Part shown: one piece after another, positions 25,954 through 34,831 of the stretch
Numbering within the stretch: the first letter of the stretch is position 1
Layout of the letters: each line of letters starts with the position of its first letter
Assembly: GCA_002493905.1 (NCBI GenBank)
Contig: DLAJ01000027.1
Coordinates: 62,001 to 126,000 of the forward strand
Direction of reading: 5' to 3'
Length of the DNA: 64,000 nucleotides
Source of the DNA: Lachnospiraceae bacterium UBA7050
Lineage (GTDB): Bacteria; Bacillota; Clostridia; Lachnospirales; Lachnospiraceae
The notes under the pieces: generated by a model
Database searches by the model: none
The model's input: the letters and a program-made list of their open reading frames with translations, nothing else
Told to the model about the DNA's origin: nothing
Position numbers and translations under genes: made by a program

Positions 25954-26541
25954 TTATCTTCTTCGTTCTTCTCTGTGAAAGAAGTACCCCAGATTCATTC
26001 TTACCTCGCGCCTCTTTATGTCATTGTTTGTGTAACAACAGGTGTCAAAGCCAATCAGTTCAAAGCCTTCGTGAAGATAAAAGCCGATTGCGTTCGTATT
26101 ACATGACTGCGTTTCCAAAATGACGGCACGCCTTTTCTGGTTCTGGGCAATCTCTTTTGCTTTGTCCATCAACCTTTTTCCGATGCCTTTATTGCGGAGT
26201 TCATCCGATACCCAAAGTTCCGTTACGATCAGCCTGTTCGACCATTCCTCGGGGCATACCTCTATGCAGGCCAGCAAATCCCCGCTGTCACTGATTACGC
26301 CATAGGCTTCCGCGTTCTCCCAATGCTCCTGATAGAGAGAATCCGGAAAATCATATTCCTCCGGAGTATGCACGATTTCCTTTTCCGCCCTCTTTCTGAC
26401 CAATGAAATCGTGCATCCGCTGCTATCGAGCGGATCAATGATGAAATCATAAAAACTATCACTTTTGGTTACCATCGGTATCACTGCGCCCTTCCAGTTT
26501 TCCCTGGGTAATCCTACAATTTTGAAATTGCTGCCATCCAT
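25954..26541 (-). CDS. GNAT-family N-acetyltransferase
   Basis: 195 residues. The acetyl-CoA-binding motif A is LWVSDELRNKGIGKRLM (R-x-x-G-x-G at RNKGIG), followed by the motif B segment NTNAIGFYLHEGFELIG. The N-terminal 90 residues vary in this superfamily and do not show the acceptor. I start at 26541 (MDGSNF), downstream of GGAGGAGG; an upstream TTG in frame lies inside that site. It sits between ecfT and truA, which are usually adjacent, so it looks inserted. Confidence 0.85.
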   Translation of the reverse strand: MDGSNFKIVGLPRENWKGAVIPMVTKSDSFYDFIIDPLDSSGCTISLVRKRAEKEIVHTPEEYDFPDSLYQEHWENAEAYGVISDSGDLLACIEVCPEEWSNRLIVTELWVSDELRNKGIGKRLMDKAKEIAQNQKRRAVILETQSCNTNAIGFYLHEGFELIGFDTCCYTNNDIKRREVRMNLGYFFHREERRR

Positions 26542-26588
26542 CAGTCGTTCCGCCTCCTCCAATTTCCGATATCTGCCAAAAGCACCGC

Positions 26589-27398
26589 CTAAAATGGCAG
26601 GATAATCCGCCTTGTCATGACGATGACGGCAACAAACGCGGCAAGTGTCAGATACGCCGTTAAATCCCTCCCGCGGTAACGCAGCGGTTTCATTTTTGTG
26701 CGGTGTTCCCCGCCGCGGTAGCAGCGCGCTTCCATCGCCATCGCTAAATCGTTGGCACGGCGGAATGCAGAGATAAACAGCGGCACGAGGATCGGCACCA
26801 TGCTCTTTGCTTTTTTGATCAGATTCCCGCTCTCAAAATCCGCGCCGCGTGCAAGCTGCGCCTTCATGATTTTATCCGTTTCATCCAGCAGGATCGGAAT
26901 AAACCGAAGCGCAATCGACATGATCATCGCAATCTCATGAACCGGCACACGCAGTATTTTCAGCGGTTTCATGAGCTTCTCCAGCCCATCTGTCAAATTA
27001 TTCGGCGTCGTTGTCAGCGTCATGAGTGAAGAACCAATGATCAGGAACGACAGTCTGAGCGCCATAAAAACCGCCTGCCGCAGACCTTCTTTCGTAATCC
27101 TGAATTTCCAAAAAGAGACCAGTACCTCGCCGGGCGTCAGAAACATATTGAAAACAACCGTGATAAGCAGCAAAAAAACAACGGCTTTCATACCCTTGAC
27201 CATATAACGGAACGGCACTTTGGAGATCAGAATAACCGCCGCCAGAAAGACTGCCGCTGCGGCATAGCCGATGATATTTTTTATCAAAAATAACGAAACA
27301 ATGAACGCAATCGTTCCCACAATCTTTGTACGCGGGTCCATGCGGTGTATGACCGAATCTGCCTGATAGTATTGCCCCAGTGTAATATCTCTTATCAT
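26589..27398 (-). CDS. ecfT: Energy-coupling factor transporter transmembrane protein EcfT
   Basis: 269 residues with about five or six membrane helices. The coupling helices carry the diagnostic ARGADFES and AMEARCYRGG motifs (Ala-Arg-Gly pairs) that dock onto the two ATPases. EcfT is the shared scaffold through which vitamin-specific S proteins receive energy. It lies directly after ecfA2; the S components are elsewhere in the genome. Short linker to the next gene suggests one mRNA. Confidence 0.95.
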   Translation of the reverse strand: MIRDITLGQYYQADSVIHRMDPRTKIVGTIAFIVSLFLIKNIIGYAAAAVFLAAVILISKVPFRYMVKGMKAVVFLLLITVVFNMFLTPGEVLVSFWKFRITKEGLRQAVFMALRLSFLIIGSSLMTLTTTPNNLTDGLEKLMKPLKILRVPVHEIAMIMSIALRFIPILLDETDKIMKAQLARGADFESGNLIKKAKSMVPILVPLFISAFRRANDLAMAMEARCYRGGEHRTKMKPLRYRGRDLTAYLTLAAFVAVIVMTRRIILPF

Positions 27399-27481
27399 GT
27401 CTGATCATCCCTGTGTCATATAACATCATTCTAGGTCTTCTGCCGTCTTCGTTCCCGGTGCCGGTATCCGCTCGTCACAGC

Positions 27482-28342
27482 TCATTCAAAAGGAACAGAA
27501 GATACGACCCTAAGAATCTCATCACACGCCTCTTCAATCGTTGTCACATCCGTTCTGACTGCAAAACCAGCCTTCGCCAGTTCGTTCATCACGTAAGTAA
27601 CCTGCGGCGCGGCAAGCCCGATTTTCTCCAGCTCCTCATAATGGGCGAATACTGCGGACGGCGTATCGTCATAAAGCACGCGGCCGCGGTTCATGACAAT
27701 CAGCCGCTCCACATACTCCGCAACATCCTCCATGCTGTGCGAAACAAGAATCACGGTAATGCCTGTTTTCGCTTTCAGGGCAGCAATCTGTTTTAAGATT
27801 TCGTCCCGGCCCTTCGGGTCAAGCCCTGCCGTCGGCTCATCCAGAATCAGAACCTGCGGTTTCATCGCAAGCACGCCTGCAATCGCGACACGACGCTTCT
27901 GCCCTCCCGAAAGATCAAACGGAGACTGATAGAAATACTCGTCTTCGATCCCGACGAGCTTCAACGCCTCATAAGCGCGCAGTTCAATCTCTTTTTGCGA
28001 AAGCCCTAAATTTTTCGGTCCGAAGCAGACGTCCTTAAAAACATCTACTTCAAAAAGCTGGTGCTCCGGATACTGAAAAACAAGCCCCACTTTACTGCGC
28101 AGTTCCTTTTTGGGATAATCCTCGTCATGGATATCCCTGCCGTCATAATAAATGTTGCCGGAAGTCGGCGCAAGCAGTCCGTTCAGATGCTGTACAAGCG
28201 TGGATTTCCCCGACCCTGTGTGTCCGATCAGACCAATAAACTGTCCGTCCGGTATGACAAGGCTGATATTATCAAGCGCCATAACCTGCATCGCCGTTCC
28301 GCTTTCATATGCATGACTGACATGATCCAGTATCATTGTCAT
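27482..28342 (-). CDS. ecfA2: Energy-coupling factor ATPase EcfA2
   Basis: 286 residues. Walker A GHTGSGKST (about 39-47), Q-loop VFQYPEHQLFE, signature LSGGQKRR, Walker B VLILDEPTAGLD and the switch His in LVSHSMED are all intact. The PEHQLFE Q-loop form is typical of EcfA ATPases. With EcfA1 and EcfT it forms the energising module for vitamin uptake. AGGAGAAAG precedes the ATG. Confidence 0.95.
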   Translation of the reverse strand: MTMILDHVSHAYESGTAMQVMALDNISLVIPDGQFIGLIGHTGSGKSTLVQHLNGLLAPTSGNIYYDGRDIHDEDYPKKELRSKVGLVFQYPEHQLFEVDVFKDVCFGPKNLGLSQKEIELRAYEALKLVGIEDEYFYQSPFDLSGGQKRRVAIAGVLAMKPQVLILDEPTAGLDPKGRDEILKQIAALKAKTGITVILVSHSMEDVAEYVERLIVMNRGRVLYDDTPSAVFAHYEELEKIGLAAPQVTYVMNELAKAGFAVRTDVTTIEEACDEILRVVSSVPFE

Positions 28343-28427
28343 GATTCTTTCTCCTGATGGTATGCGCTGCGCCGCTCTGTCACCTCAGCGCATTGCAGCA
28401 TGCCCTTATATCCGATTAACCTTTTCC

Positions 28428-29297
28428 TTACCCGTAAAGCCGCGTCATTTCCCGTACCAGCTGCTCTGTTGTCAAAATCCCTTTGGGCAGGGGAATTCCT
28501 TTTTTTTGCAGTTCATAAGCAAGCAGCGTTACCTGAGGCACATCAAGACGCAGTTCTTTTAACCGCTCTACCTCGGAAAAAATCTCCTCCGGTGTTCCCT
28601 GCATTTCAATCCTGCCCTTATCCATCACAAACACTCTGTCCGCATGAATGACTTCTTCCATATAATGCGTGATCAGAATGATGGTGATCTTTTCGACATC
28701 ATTGAGTGCCCTGACTGCCCGCAGAACCTCTTTTCTGCCGCTGGGATCAAGCATTGCGGTCGGCTCATCCAGAATAATGCACTGTGGATGCATCGCAATC
28801 ACACCCGCAATGGAAACGCGCTGCTTTTGTCCGCCGGAAAGCTTATTAGGGGAAGCTTTCCGATATTCATACATTCCGACTGCCTTCAGGCTCTCATTCA
28901 CACGCTCCCAGATCTCCTTAGTCGGAACACCCATGTTTTCCGGTCCGAATCCGACGTCTTCCTCCACAATCTGTCCGATGATCTGATTGTCCGGATTTTG
29001 GAATACCATTCCCGCATTTTGCCGGATATCCCAAAGATACTGCTCATCCGCCGTATTTTTCCCATCCACATATATGGTTCCCTCCGTCGGATACAGAATT
29101 GCGTTCATGTGCTTGGCAAGCGTGGACTTCCCCGATCCGTTATGCCCGAGGATCGCGATAAATTCCCCCTTGGCAATGTCAAAATCAACATCATCTACGG
29201 CACGCGTGATTCCCTCCACATTTCCTTCTTCATCACGCCTGATATATTCAAAAGCAAGCCTTTCGGCTTTCATCATACTCGTTTTCTTAATTCCCAT
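28428..29297 (-). CDS. ecfA1: Energy-coupling factor ATPase EcfA1
   Basis: 289 residues from the ATG at 29297. Walker [11 protein letters not shown]-loop [21 protein letters not shown], signature LSGGQKQR and Walker [13 protein letters not shown] are intact. The start is uncertain. The frame runs upstream to a TTG at 29399, but that codon is inside the T-run of the rplQ terminator, and the extra residues are an Ala/Val-rich run coded by CTGCAGT-like repeats. No good ribosome site is seen at any candidate. It is the first gene of the ecfA1-ecfA2-ecfT set downstream of rplQ, the standard Firmicutes order. Confidence 0.9.
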   Translation of the reverse strand: MGIKKTSMMKAERLAFEYIRRDEEGNVEGITRAVDDVDFDIAKGEFIAILGHNGSGKSTLAKHMNAILYPTEGTIYVDGKNTADEQYLWDIRQNAGMVFQNPDNQIIGQIVEEDVGFGPENMGVPTKEIWERVNESLKAVGMYEYRKASPNKLSGGQKQRVSIAGVIAMHPQCIILDEPTAMLDPSGRKEVLRAVRALNDVEKITIILITHYMEEVIHADRVFVMDKGRIEMQGTPEEIFSEVERLKELRLDVPQVTLLAYELQKKGIPLPKGILTTEQLVREMTRLYG

Positions 29298-29396
29298 CCT
29301 GTTCAAATCGCGCTGTCCTGCAGCGGCACTAACTGCCACGGCACTGACTGCAGCTTCATTAACTGCAACTGCAGCCGCAGCCGTTTCCTGTCCGTT

Positions 29397-29434
29397 CAAA
29401 AAAGGGCATGCAGACAGTTCCTATCCGCACGCCC
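29397..29434 (-). terminator. Terminator of the rpoA-rplQ operon
   Basis: On the minus strand a GGGCGTGCGGA/TCTGCATGCCC stem (two G-U pairs) is followed by TTTTTTG, 17 bases after the rplQ stop. It means ecfA1 depends on read-through or on a promoter in the next 100 bases. Confidence 0.8.
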
Positions 29435-29450
29435 TCACTCCCGTTTTACC

Positions 29451-30056
29451 TTATACAAGCTCAAGAACAACCATCATTGCTGCATCGCCCTTGCGCTGAC
29501 CGATCTTGACAATTCTTGTATAACCGCCGTTACGGCTTGTATACTTCGGTGCAATCTCATCAAAGAGCTTTGCCGCAAGATCAACCTTCTTTGTTCCGCG
29601 CTTTCTGCCGGCTGCTGCTACAGGTACTTCCGTTACTGGATATAATACCTTTAACATCTGTCTTCTCGCATGCAGTCTGGACGGAAGATCCTTTTTAATC
29701 TCTTTCTCGATCTCATCATAAACCGTCACAGTCACACCATTCTCGATTCTTAAAATCTTACCGTCTTTATCGCGGTGTGTATCGGAAAGAACCTTTCCCG
29801 TATCCTTGTCGACGATCTGCTTTACTCTCTTGCCGTCTTTGTCTTTGCGGGCAACCTTTGCCGTAACCTTCACGGTCTCAAAATTGTCCTTCTCCTTAAC
29901 CGCAAGCGCGATTAACGGCTCCACCTGCTTCTGGACCTCTTTGGCTCTCGCCTGTGTCGTAATGATCCTGCCGTTTAAGAGTAACGCGGTTGTCTGATTT
30001 CTCAATAACGCTTTTCTTTGGCTTGAAGTTTTTCCAAGCTTTCTGTATCCTGCCAT
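29451..30056 (-). CDS. rplQ: Ribosomal protein L17 with a basic insertion
   Basis: 201 residues, against about 120-130 in most bacteria. The N-terminus [17 protein letters not shown] and the C-terminal [16 protein letters not shown] are the conserved L17 ends. The extra ~70 residues (about 65-135) are Lys/Asp-rich ([18 protein letters not shown]) and look like an extension of the type seen in Lachnospiraceae. It lies near the 50S exit-tunnel rim. The ATG at 30056 follows GAAAGGAG; the frame runs upstream without a site. Confidence 0.95.
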   Translation of the reverse strand: MAGYRKLGKTSSQRKALLRNQTTALLLNGRIITTQARAKEVQKQVEPLIALAVKEKDNFETVKVTAKVARKDKDGKRVKQIVDKDTGKVLSDTHRDKDGKILRIENGVTVTVYDEIEKEIKKDLPSRLHARRQMLKVLYPVTEVPVAAAGRKRGTKKVDLAAKLFDEIAPKYTSRNGGYTRIVKIGQRKGDAAMMVVLELV

Positions 30057-30190
30057 GTCGGCTCCTTTCATGATAACGGGATTCCTCCCGCATACGCTCC
30101 ATCTTATCACGCCTGTGGTCTTACTGATAAAATAGAATGAACAGTTTCATGATGCCGCTCCGCGCCTGTCGGACTTACCATCGCGGCAAA

Positions 30191-30329
30191 AAAGAACGCG
30201 TAGTGTTCTTTGAATGCTGCAGCACGTTCCCAAAAGAAATGCCACAGCATGTTCTCAGAAGAATTCCCGACGGAAATTCTTCGAAAGAGTTTGCGGAACG
30301 CAAACTCTGAAAGGACGCTTGCGTCCTTT
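30191..30329. repeat. Array of hairpins between rpoA and rplQ
   Basis: Four separate stems follow in 140 bases: AAAGAAC/GTTCTTT (30191-30211), GAAGAATT/AATTCTTC (30258-30282), AGAGTTTGCG/CGCAAACTCT (30286-30308, loop GAA) and AAAGGACGC/GCGTCCTTT (30310-30329). Between the first two lie two near-direct copies built on CTG(C/T)(A/G)GCA. The last stem begins two bases after the rpoA stop. The gene-free stretch is 274 bases. Confidence 0.75.
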
Positions 30330-30330
30330 T

Positions 30331-31290
30331 TTATTCCTCACTGGAATTTAACTGCAGTCCCAGCTCTTTCAATTTTGCAAGGACTTCCTCTAAAGACTTT
30401 CTTCCGAGGTTCCGGACTTTCATCATATCATCCGAAGTTTTGTTGGTCAATTCCTGCACAGTATTGATACCTGCACGCTTTAAGCAGTTGTAAGAACGAA
30501 CCGAGAGCTCTAATTCGTCAATGCTCATTTCAAGCACTTTTTCTTTCTCATCGTCTTCCTTCTCAATCATAACCTCTGCGGTTTTTGCATTTTCCGAAAG
30601 ATCGATGAACAGTTTCAAGTGTTCGCTTAAAACCTTCGCCGCAAGGCTGACTGCCTCATCAGGCGCAAGCGTTCCGTTTGTGTGAACATCAAGCGTCAGC
30701 TTGTCATAATCCGTCACCTGACCGACACGCGTATTCTCTACAGTCACATTGACTCTCTCCACCGGTGTATAGATGGAGTCTACTGCGATCACGCCGATCG
30801 GGAGATCATCATTCTTGTTCTTTTCCGCACTGATGTAGCCTCTTCCCTTGGTGATCGTAAGCTCCATAAACAGCCGGCAGTCCTTGCCCCCGCTTAAGGT
30901 TGCAATGACCTGATCGGGATTCATGATCTCAATATCCTGATCTACCTGAATATCGGATGCTCTGACAACGCCTTCGCCTTCAAACTCAATATATGCCGTC
31001 TTCGGTTCATTGGTCGAGCTGTTATTCTTGATCGCAAGGCTTTTGATGTTCATGATGATTTCCGTTACATCCTCTTTTACGCCTTCAATCGAGCTGAACT
31101 CATGCAATACTCCCGCAATTTTAACCTGACTGACTGCCGCACCCGGAAGGGACGCGAGCATAATCCTCCTTAATGAGTTCCCCAGAGTGATTCCATATCC
31201 ACGCTCAAGCGGCTCTACGACAAATTTACCATACTTCTTATCTTCTGAGATTTCAGTTACCTCAATATTCGGTCTATCAAAATCAAACAC
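30331..31290 (-). CDS. rpoA: RNA polymerase alpha subunit
   Basis: 319 residues, complete. The N-terminal assembly domain shows the [22 protein letters not shown] signature region (~residues 33-55). The C-terminal domain (~255-315) has [15 protein letters not shown] and [16 protein letters not shown], the helices that bind UP-element DNA and activators. It follows rpsD by 66 bases and precedes rplQ after a hairpin-rich gap. Confidence 0.98.
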   Translation of the reverse strand: MFDFDRPNIEVTEISEDKKYGKFVVEPLERGYGITLGNSLRRIMLASLPGAAVSQVKIAGVLHEFSSIEGVKEDVTEIIMNIKSLAIKNNSSTNEPKTAYIEFEGEGVVRASDIQVDQDIEIMNPDQVIATLSGGKDCRLFMELTITKGRGYISAEKNKNDDLPIGVIAVDSIYTPVERVNVTVENTRVGQVTDYDKLTLDVHTNGTLAPDEAVSLAAKVLSEHLKLFIDLSENAKTAEVMIEKEDDEKEKVLEMSIDELELSVRSYNCLKRAGINTVQELTNKTSDDMMKVRNLGRKSLEEVLAKLKELGLQLNSSEE

Positions 31291-31356
31291 TCGTATACCT
31301 CCTTACATGGTGGACTTTCCTAAAAGCAATTCCATTACAAAATAAAATCTTAGATT

Positions 31357-31950
31357 TTACTTTGAATATAACTCGACAATCAGCATCTCGTTCACGGGAA
31401 CATCGATGACTTCTCTCCTCGGGAGTTCCTTCACTGTACCCTTCCATGCCTCAATGTCCGCATCCAGCCACTCGGGAACAAGTCTTCCGCTTGTAATCTC
31501 CGCAATATCCTTATATCTCTGCAGACCTTTTGCTTTCTCAGTAATCTCAATCGCATCGCCTGCCTTTACCTGATAAGAAGGAATATTTACCTTCTTGCCA
31601 TTTACAAGCACATGCTTATGTCCAACAATCTGTCTTGCCTCTCTTCTCGTTCTTGCAAAGCCCATTCTGAAAATAACATTATCCAGTCTGGACTCCAGCA
31701 TGATCATGAGATTCTCACCGGTCATGCCCTTCATGCGGTCGGCCTTCTCATAATAGTTATGGAAAGGCTTCTCAAGCATGCCATAGATAAACTTTGCTTT
31801 CTGCTTCTCTCTCAGCTGGAGCGCATACTCGCTCATCTTCTTGCCGGCTCTCTGGCTCTTTCTTTTAGACTTCTTGTCATATCCCAAAAATACAGGGTCC
31901 AAATCAAGGGATCTGCACCTTTTTAACACGGGAACCTTATTTACTGCCAT
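31357..31950 (-). CDS. rpsD: Ribosomal protein S4
   Basis: 197 residues. It has the S4 RNA-binding domain ([20 protein letters not shown] and [16 protein letters not shown]). The N-terminal zinc-cysteine set is absent (C-minus form); only one Cys is present near residue 12. S4 nucleates 30S assembly and often represses the alpha operon. It lies between rpsK and rpoA as usual. Confidence 0.97.
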   Translation of the reverse strand: MAVNKVPVLKRCRSLDLDPVFLGYDKKSKRKSQRAGKKMSEYALQLREKQKAKFIYGMLEKPFHNYYEKADRMKGMTGENLMIMLESRLDNVIFRMGFARTRREARQIVGHKHVLVNGKKVNIPSYQVKAGDAIEITEKAKGLQRYKDIAEITSGRLVPEWLDADIEAWKGTVKELPRREVIDVPVNEMLIVELYSK

Positions 31951-32035
31951 TTCTTTCTTCCTCCTGATGATTGTTTACAACGGATTAAAATCCGTCCAGA
32001 TTTGACATCCGCTTTCTTCCAACGCTTATAATTTT

Positions 32036-32183
32036 AGTAACCTGCCGTTAAACGCCGCAGCGCTTAAATGGCAAATCTACTCACTATGCATGGCGGTGTC
32101 CAGACGGACAAATCCGCACGATATGCACAACAACGTCCAAACGGACAAATCCGCTCACTATACGCGGCGGCGCTTAGGCGGAC
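32036..32183. repeat. 37-bp tandem repeats derived from the rpsK 3' end
   Basis: Units at 32073-32109, 32110-32146 and 32147-32183 are each exactly 37 bases, begin AAATC(C/T) and end in GGAC. A more decayed fourth lies at about 32036-32072. The 32147-32183 unit contains the last codons and stop of rpsK (- strand), so the gene's 3' end has been copied downstream into the rpsK-rpsD gap. Confidence 0.85.
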
Positions 32184-32553
32184 GGCAGCCGTTATGAGGT
32201 ACGGGCGTCACGTCTCTGATGCTCGTAACGTCAATGCCGCATGCCTGCAATGCACGGATAGCAGCCTCACGTCCCGAACCGGGTCCTTTTACCATAACAT
32301 CAACAGACTTTAAGCCTGTCGGCAGCGCAGCCTTCGCAGCCGTCTCTGCTGCCATCTGTGCCGCATACGGGGTAGATTTCTTTGAACCTCTAAAGCCAAG
32401 ACCACCAGCACTTGCCCAGCTCAATGCATTCCCCTCGCTATCTGTTAAGGTAACGATCGTATTATTGAAAGACGCCTGGATATGTGCCTGTCCATGTTCA
32501 ACGTTTCTTCTTACACGCTTTTTAGTTACTTTTTTTGCAACCTGTTTCGCCAT
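32158..32553 (-). CDS. rpsK: Ribosomal protein S11
   Basis: 131 residues. [20 protein letters not shown] and the Gly/Arg-rich [19 protein letters not shown] are S11 signatures, and it ends with the invariant-type [13 protein letters not shown]. It forms the 30S platform with S18 and S6. It is separated from rpsM by 38 bases. Its 3' end is repeated in tandem downstream. Confidence 0.98.
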   Translation of the reverse strand: MAKQVAKKVTKKRVRRNVEHGQAHIQASFNNTIVTLTDSEGNALSWASAGGLGFRGSKKSTPYAAQMAAETAAKAALPTGLKSVDVMVKGPGSGREAAIRALQACGIDVTSIRDVTPVPHNGCRPPKRRRV

Positions 32554-32591
32554 CTTAAACTAACCTACTTTCCCTATTGTTTGCTTGGTCT

Positions 32592-32960
32592 TTACTTCTT
32601 CTTGTTTGCGATCGTCTTCTTGGGACCCTTTCTTGTTCTCGCGTTGGTCTTAGTCTTCTGACCGCGGACCGGAAGTCCCTTTCTGTGACGGATTCCTCTG
32701 TAACATCCGATTTCCTGTAATCTCTTAATGTTAAGAGCAACCTCTCTTCTTAAATCGCCTTCTACCGTCATGGTATCAGCAATCACTTCACTGATTCTCT
32801 TAACCTCATCATCCGTCAGATCCCTGACACGGGTATCCGGATTGACGTTTGCCTGTGCCAAGATCTTATTAGAGCTTGCGCGGCCGATCCCATAAATATA
32901 GGTCAGTCCGATCTCAACACGTTTGTCTCTCGGTAAATCAATACCTGCAATACGAGCCAT
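32592..32960 (-). CDS. rpsM: Ribosomal protein S13
   Basis: 122 residues, complete. [20 protein letters not shown], the helix-two-turn-helix [13 protein letters not shown] and the basic tail [17 protein letters not shown] are typical. S13 contacts the 50S subunit and P-site tRNA at the head of the 30S. A long leader of 379 bases separates it from rpmJ, unlike the tight spacing elsewhere in the operon. Confidence 0.98.
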   Translation of the reverse strand: MARIAGIDLPRDKRVEIGLTYIYGIGRASSNKILAQANVNPDTRVRDLTDDEVKRISEVIADTMTVEGDLRREVALNIKRLQEIGCYRGIRHRKGLPVRGQKTKTNARTRKGPKKTIANKKK

Positions 32961-33339
32961 TTTCCAATTCCTCCATCTTTTTGTGTTCCATATCCTTCCC
33001 CGTCCGGCCAGAACAGTTCAAAATAGAAAACACAATCCTTCAGTTACTCATTGACTGGGGTATCAAAGGATACCCAACCGGACATCATCCGGTCTTTCCA
33101 ATACTCTTTATGCACATTGCTCCTGCCACATACAAAACGGACTTTCATTGTGCATAACGCCGCGCCGCCTACCTATTAAAAGCTGCACGACAGGCTTACG
33201 CTGATGCTGTAAGCTCATTTTTGGTATCAAAAGTAATTTCCCGTAGGCTCTCTACGTTCCATTATATAACCGGCGGGCATAGGATATCGTCCGCCGCAGC
33301 CGTACATCATCACAACACAAATGTGCCGCACGAGGGATA
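32961..33339 (-). other. Long gene-free stretch between rpmJ and rpsM, possible RNA leader
   Basis: 379 bases without a gene inside an otherwise compact operon. Visible dyads are GGGTATC/GATACCC-type arms near 33057-33076, ACCGGA/TCCGGT near 33078-33095 and GAGCTTAC/GTAAGC near 33190-33215. A rpsM ribosome site (GGAGGAATT) ends the stretch. It could carry an autoregulatory leader (S4 is the usual alpha-operon repressor) or an internal promoter. I recognise no named RNA family. Confidence 0.4.
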
Positions 33340-33453
33340 TTAACCCTGTCTCTGCTTGTGCTTAGGATTCTCACAAATAATCATGATTCTCCCTTTTCTC
33401 TTGATTACCTTACATTTCTCGCAAATAGGTTTTACTGATGATCTTACTTTCAC
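33340..33453 (-). CDS. rpmJ: Ribosomal protein L36
   Basis: 37 residues starting with [17 protein letters not shown] and then [20 protein letters not shown]. The zinc ligands CxxC, a third Cys and a His are all present, so this is the zinc-binding (C+) form. GGAGGGA lies 8 bases before the GTG. It is too short to be called by length but is in its standard place between infA and rpsM. Confidence 0.95.
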   Translation of the reverse strand: MKVRSSVKPICEKCKVIKRKGRIMIICENPKHKQRQG

Positions 33454-33515
33454 GGGAAATCCCTCCTTTCAAAAAAGACCGTTTTACATTATATCACCTG
33501 GTATTAGGGAATGCA

Positions 33516-33647
33516 AGTAATATTTTGCAAAGCAAAATATTACTTCGCAATATTCTTCAAAGCAAAATATTACTTCGCAATATTCTCCAAAGCAAAATAT
33601 TATTTCGCAATATTCTCCAAAGCAAAACACTGCTTCATCATATTTTA
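33516..33647. repeat. 30-bp tandem hairpin repeats between infA and rpmJ
   Basis: Units of exactly 30 bases at 33528, 33558 and 33588, with a diverged fourth at 33618, begin CAAAGCAAAATATTA and contain an AATATT...AATATT hairpin. The array opens with a perfect 14-bp inverted repeat, AAGTAATATTTTGC around AAA (33516-33546). Units 1 and 2 differ by one base; divergence increases toward infA. Confidence 0.9.
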
Positions 33648-33695
33648 TCCTGCAGAGCTTTGTTTTCTAATCCTGCCTCACAGAACACTGCTGCC

Positions 33696-33914
33696 TTATT
33701 TATCCCGCCAAATGATTCTTCCTTTGCTCAGATCATAGGGAGAAAGCTCCAGTGTTACCTTATCTCCCGGCAGAATACGGATAAAATTCTGGCGCAGCTT
33801 TCCGCTGATATGTGCAAGAACCTTATGCCCGTTCTCAAGCTCAACCTGAAACATCGTATTCGGCAGCTTTTCAACCACAATTCCTTCGATTTCAATCACG
33901 TCGCTCTTCGACAT
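33696..33914 (-). CDS. infA: Translation initiation factor IF-1
   Basis: 72 residues, the exact usual size, a single S1/OB-fold domain. [36 protein letters not shown] and [20 protein letters not shown] are near-identical to other Firmicutes. It occupies the A site of the 30S during initiation. GGAGG lies 7 bases before the ATG at 33914. Tandem hairpin repeats follow it. Confidence 0.98.
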   Translation of the reverse strand: MSKSDVIEIEGIVVEKLPNTMFQVELENGHKVLAHISGKLRQNFIRILPGDKVTLELSPYDLSKGRIIWRDK

Positions 33915-34044
33915 CTTAATCCTCCATTCTTGCCTGACAAGTTGAAAAAACATTATCTGTTCAACCGTCTCCTAAAACTTCCTTCTATCCCTGCCGCCAT
34001 GAACGGCGGCTGTTTTCTCCATTCTTTGTGATATTCTGATCCGG

Positions 34045-34803
34045 TCAATACTTTCCGAGTGTCAGTATCTCCGGCTCTCCGTCCGTAATCAAAATCGTAT
34101 TTTCGTAATGTGCCGAAAGGGAACCATCTAATGTGACAACCGTCCAGTCGTCATCAAGCCATGTCACTTCCCAGCCGCCGGCATTGATCATCGGCTCAAT
34201 CGCAAGCGTCATTCCGGCTTTCAGTACCAGTCCCCTGCGTTTCTGGGTAAAGTTTGGTATCTGCGGGTCCTCGTGCAGCCGGGTGCCTATACCGTGTCCA
34301 ACCAGATCCCGCACCGCTGAGAATCCGAATCCCGTAACGTAAGCATCAATCGCATTAGAAATATCATGCAGATGATTGCCCGCTCTCGCGTATTTTATCC
34401 CTTCAAAAAACGCCTGTTTCGTCACGTCCATCAGCTTCTTCGCCTCGGGCGTCACTTCTCCGACGCCGAATGTACGCGCCATATCCGAATGATACCCTTT
34501 ATAGATCAGCCCCGCATCAAGGCTGACGATGTCGCCTTCCTGAACAAGCCTGCGCTTGCTTGGAATACCGTGTACCACCTCGTCATTGACCGAAACACAA
34601 ATGGATGCAGGATAGCCGTTATAATCCTTAAAATTCGGAACGCACCCTGCCTCACGGATCATTTTCTCACCAATCCGGTCGATTTCCTGCGTAGTCATTC
34701 CCGCATGCAGATGCTCCGCCATATGATCAAACACATTCGAGAGCAGCCTGCACGATTCTCTCATCAATTCAATTTCTCGCGGCGATTTAATTGTTACTGC
34801 CAT
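34045..34803 (-). CDS. map: Methionine aminopeptidase, type I
   Basis: 252 residues. The five metal ligands of the pita-bread fold can be placed: SLDAGLIYKGYHSDMART (two Asp), VGHGIGTRLHEDP (His), and later LAIEPMI and YENTILIT (two Glu). It removes the N-terminal Met from new proteins. ATG at 34803 gives the standard length; an ATG four codons upstream is also possible, and neither has a strong site. It follows adk, as in most Firmicutes spc operons. Confidence 0.95.
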   Translation of the reverse strand: MAVTIKSPREIELMRESCRLLSNVFDHMAEHLHAGMTTQEIDRIGEKMIREAGCVPNFKDYNGYPASICVSVNDEVVHGIPSKRRLVQEGDIVSLDAGLIYKGYHSDMARTFGVGEVTPEAKKLMDVTKQAFFEGIKYARAGNHLHDISNAIDAYVTGFGFSAVRDLVGHGIGTRLHEDPQIPNFTQKRRGLVLKAGMTLAIEPMINAGGWEVTWLDDDWTVVTLDGSLSAHYENTILITDGEPEILTLGKY

Positions 34804-34831
34804 TTTAATAACCATGCCTTTCCCATCCGGC

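Noticed and set aside
29298..29399. N-terminal extension of EcfA1 from TTG 29399
   Set aside because: The TTG lies in the T-run of the rplQ terminator and the added residues come from CTGCAGT-like repeats; no ribosome site.
33528..33647. CRISPR array
   Set aside because: Units follow each other without spacers and no cas genes are near; the same holds for the 37-bp units at 32.1 kb.
33438..34031. Long + strand frame with ILLRNILQSK repeats
   Set aside because: It is the translation of the 30-bp DNA repeats plus antisense of infA; no ribosome site and the repeats explain the pattern.
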